A stretch of DNA of 14,532 nucleotides from Helicobacter sp. (GTDB lineage: Bacteria; Campylobacterota; Campylobacteria; Campylobacterales; Helicobacteraceae): NCBI RefSeq assembly GCF_029067145.1, contig NZ_JAIEFA010000005.1, forward strand, positions 1-14,532. Reading direction: 5' to 3'. The first letter of the stretch is position 1. Each line of letters opens with the position of its first letter. Position numbers and translations under genes: made by a program. Positions 14,235 to 14,532 of this stretch are shown here, one piece after another. The notes beneath the pieces are model-generated. The model was not told the DNA's origin. It worked only from the letters and a program-made list of their open reading frames with translations, and did no database searches.

Positions 14235-14279
14235 ACCTATCCTTAAATCCTACCCGTCTTTACGATAGCTTTCCCCTCT

Positions 14280-14403
14280 GTCATTGCGAGAAAACCTTTA
14301 GCTTTTCGTGGCAATCTATAACTTTGCAAAAAGTAATCTTTGCAATGGAATCTTAAAAGCGAGATTCGGCATTATGGATTGCTTCGCGGACGCTCGCAAT
14401 GAC
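14280..14403. repeat. R element copy 3 (full length with perfect 11-bp terminal inverted repeats)
   Basis: GTCATTGCGAG (14280-14290) and CTCGCAATGAC (14393-14403) are perfect inverse ends of a 124-bp element. Internally GGCAATCTATAA faces TTATGGATTGCTTCG. It has no coding capacity of its own. Its left 79 bases are nearly identical to copy 2, so the two copies flank the second peptide module as direct repeats. Confidence 0.85.
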
Positions 14404-14531
14404 GAGGTGGGAAGCCTAGCAAGGACAAGAAAAATACGCAAGGGCGCACTGCCCCACATAATCCACAAAGAACCAGAAAAACCCACAAAAAAGCCACACA
14501 AAGCCCCCACACCACTACAAACTACCCACAT
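14316..14531 (-). CDS. Possible 3' end of an unknown gene running off the right edge
   Basis: A minus-strand frame open to the window edge, 71 residues as visible. The part outside the repeat is rich in Gly, Val, Phe and Trp and could be membrane-embedded. The C-terminal part from about SLRASAKQS onward is translated from R element copy 3, so if the gene is real its end was replaced by the repeat. The opposite strand in 14418-14532 is also open and would read Pro/Lys-rich. I cannot decide between these or a non-coding reading. Confidence 0.2.
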   Translation of the reverse strand: MWVVCSGVGALCGFFVGFSGSLWIMWGSAPLRIFLVLARLPTSSLRASAKQSIMPNLAFKIPLQRLLFAKL

Positions 14532-14532
14532 A

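Overview
The window most likely comes from a Helicobacter-type member of the Campylobacterota. It is AT-rich, its promoters rely on TATAAT-like -10 boxes without clear -35 elements, and the folD-lepB-M50-rpiB-small coiled-coil protein order is, from memory, the one found in Helicobacter. A TakP-like TRAP transporter suggests an enterohepatic species or a close relative rather than H. pylori. The species assignment is inference.

Layout. Positions 122-3306 (minus strand) hold a tight housekeeping operon in the order folD, lepB, an M50-type membrane protease, rpiB and a membrane-anchored coiled-coil protein; it probably continues off the left edge. A monohaem cytochrome c (3379-3738, plus) is transcribed divergently from an overlapping promoter. 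The gap 3739-4133 holds a decayed palindromic repeat and an RNA gene that I read as the signal recognition particle RNA (ffs, minus, about 3932-4040). Next come a class V aminotransferase and a sugar-nucleotide epimerase (minus, 4 bases apart). Positions 6909-9949 (minus) encode a complete TRAP transporter, dctQ-dctM-dctP. On the plus strand, 10128-13834 holds a TerC-family membrane protein, a 4-oxalocrotonate tautomerase-family protein and polA, closely spaced or overlapping.

The most unusual content is in the two long gaps (6310-6908 and 13835-14532). Each carries a copy of the same small module on the plus strand: a leader that can fold over its own ribosome-binding site, a near-perfect Shine-Dalgarno, a 20-residue very hydrophobic peptide, an oppositely directed TATAAT promoter just past the stop codon that would make an antisense RNA across the peptide gene, and a 9-bp terminator-like hairpin. 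This is the architecture of a type I toxin-antitoxin system. The peptides do not look like H. pylori AapA; in character they resemble enterobacterial Ibs peptides. The 5' and 3' ends of the predicted mRNA are complementary, and its 3' end can form two mutually exclusive stems; both properties are kept in both copies. Copy 1 lacks the 21 bases that carry the toxin promoter in copy 2, but keeps the antisense promoter, so it looks like a silenced toxin.

Both modules lie next to copies of a MITE-like palindromic element of about 121-124 bp (ends GTCATTGCGAG / CTCGCAATGAC). Two near-identical copies flank toxin copy 2 as direct repeats. Decayed relatives occur elsewhere in the window. The last 72 bases are 89% A or C and may belong to a gene running off the right edge.
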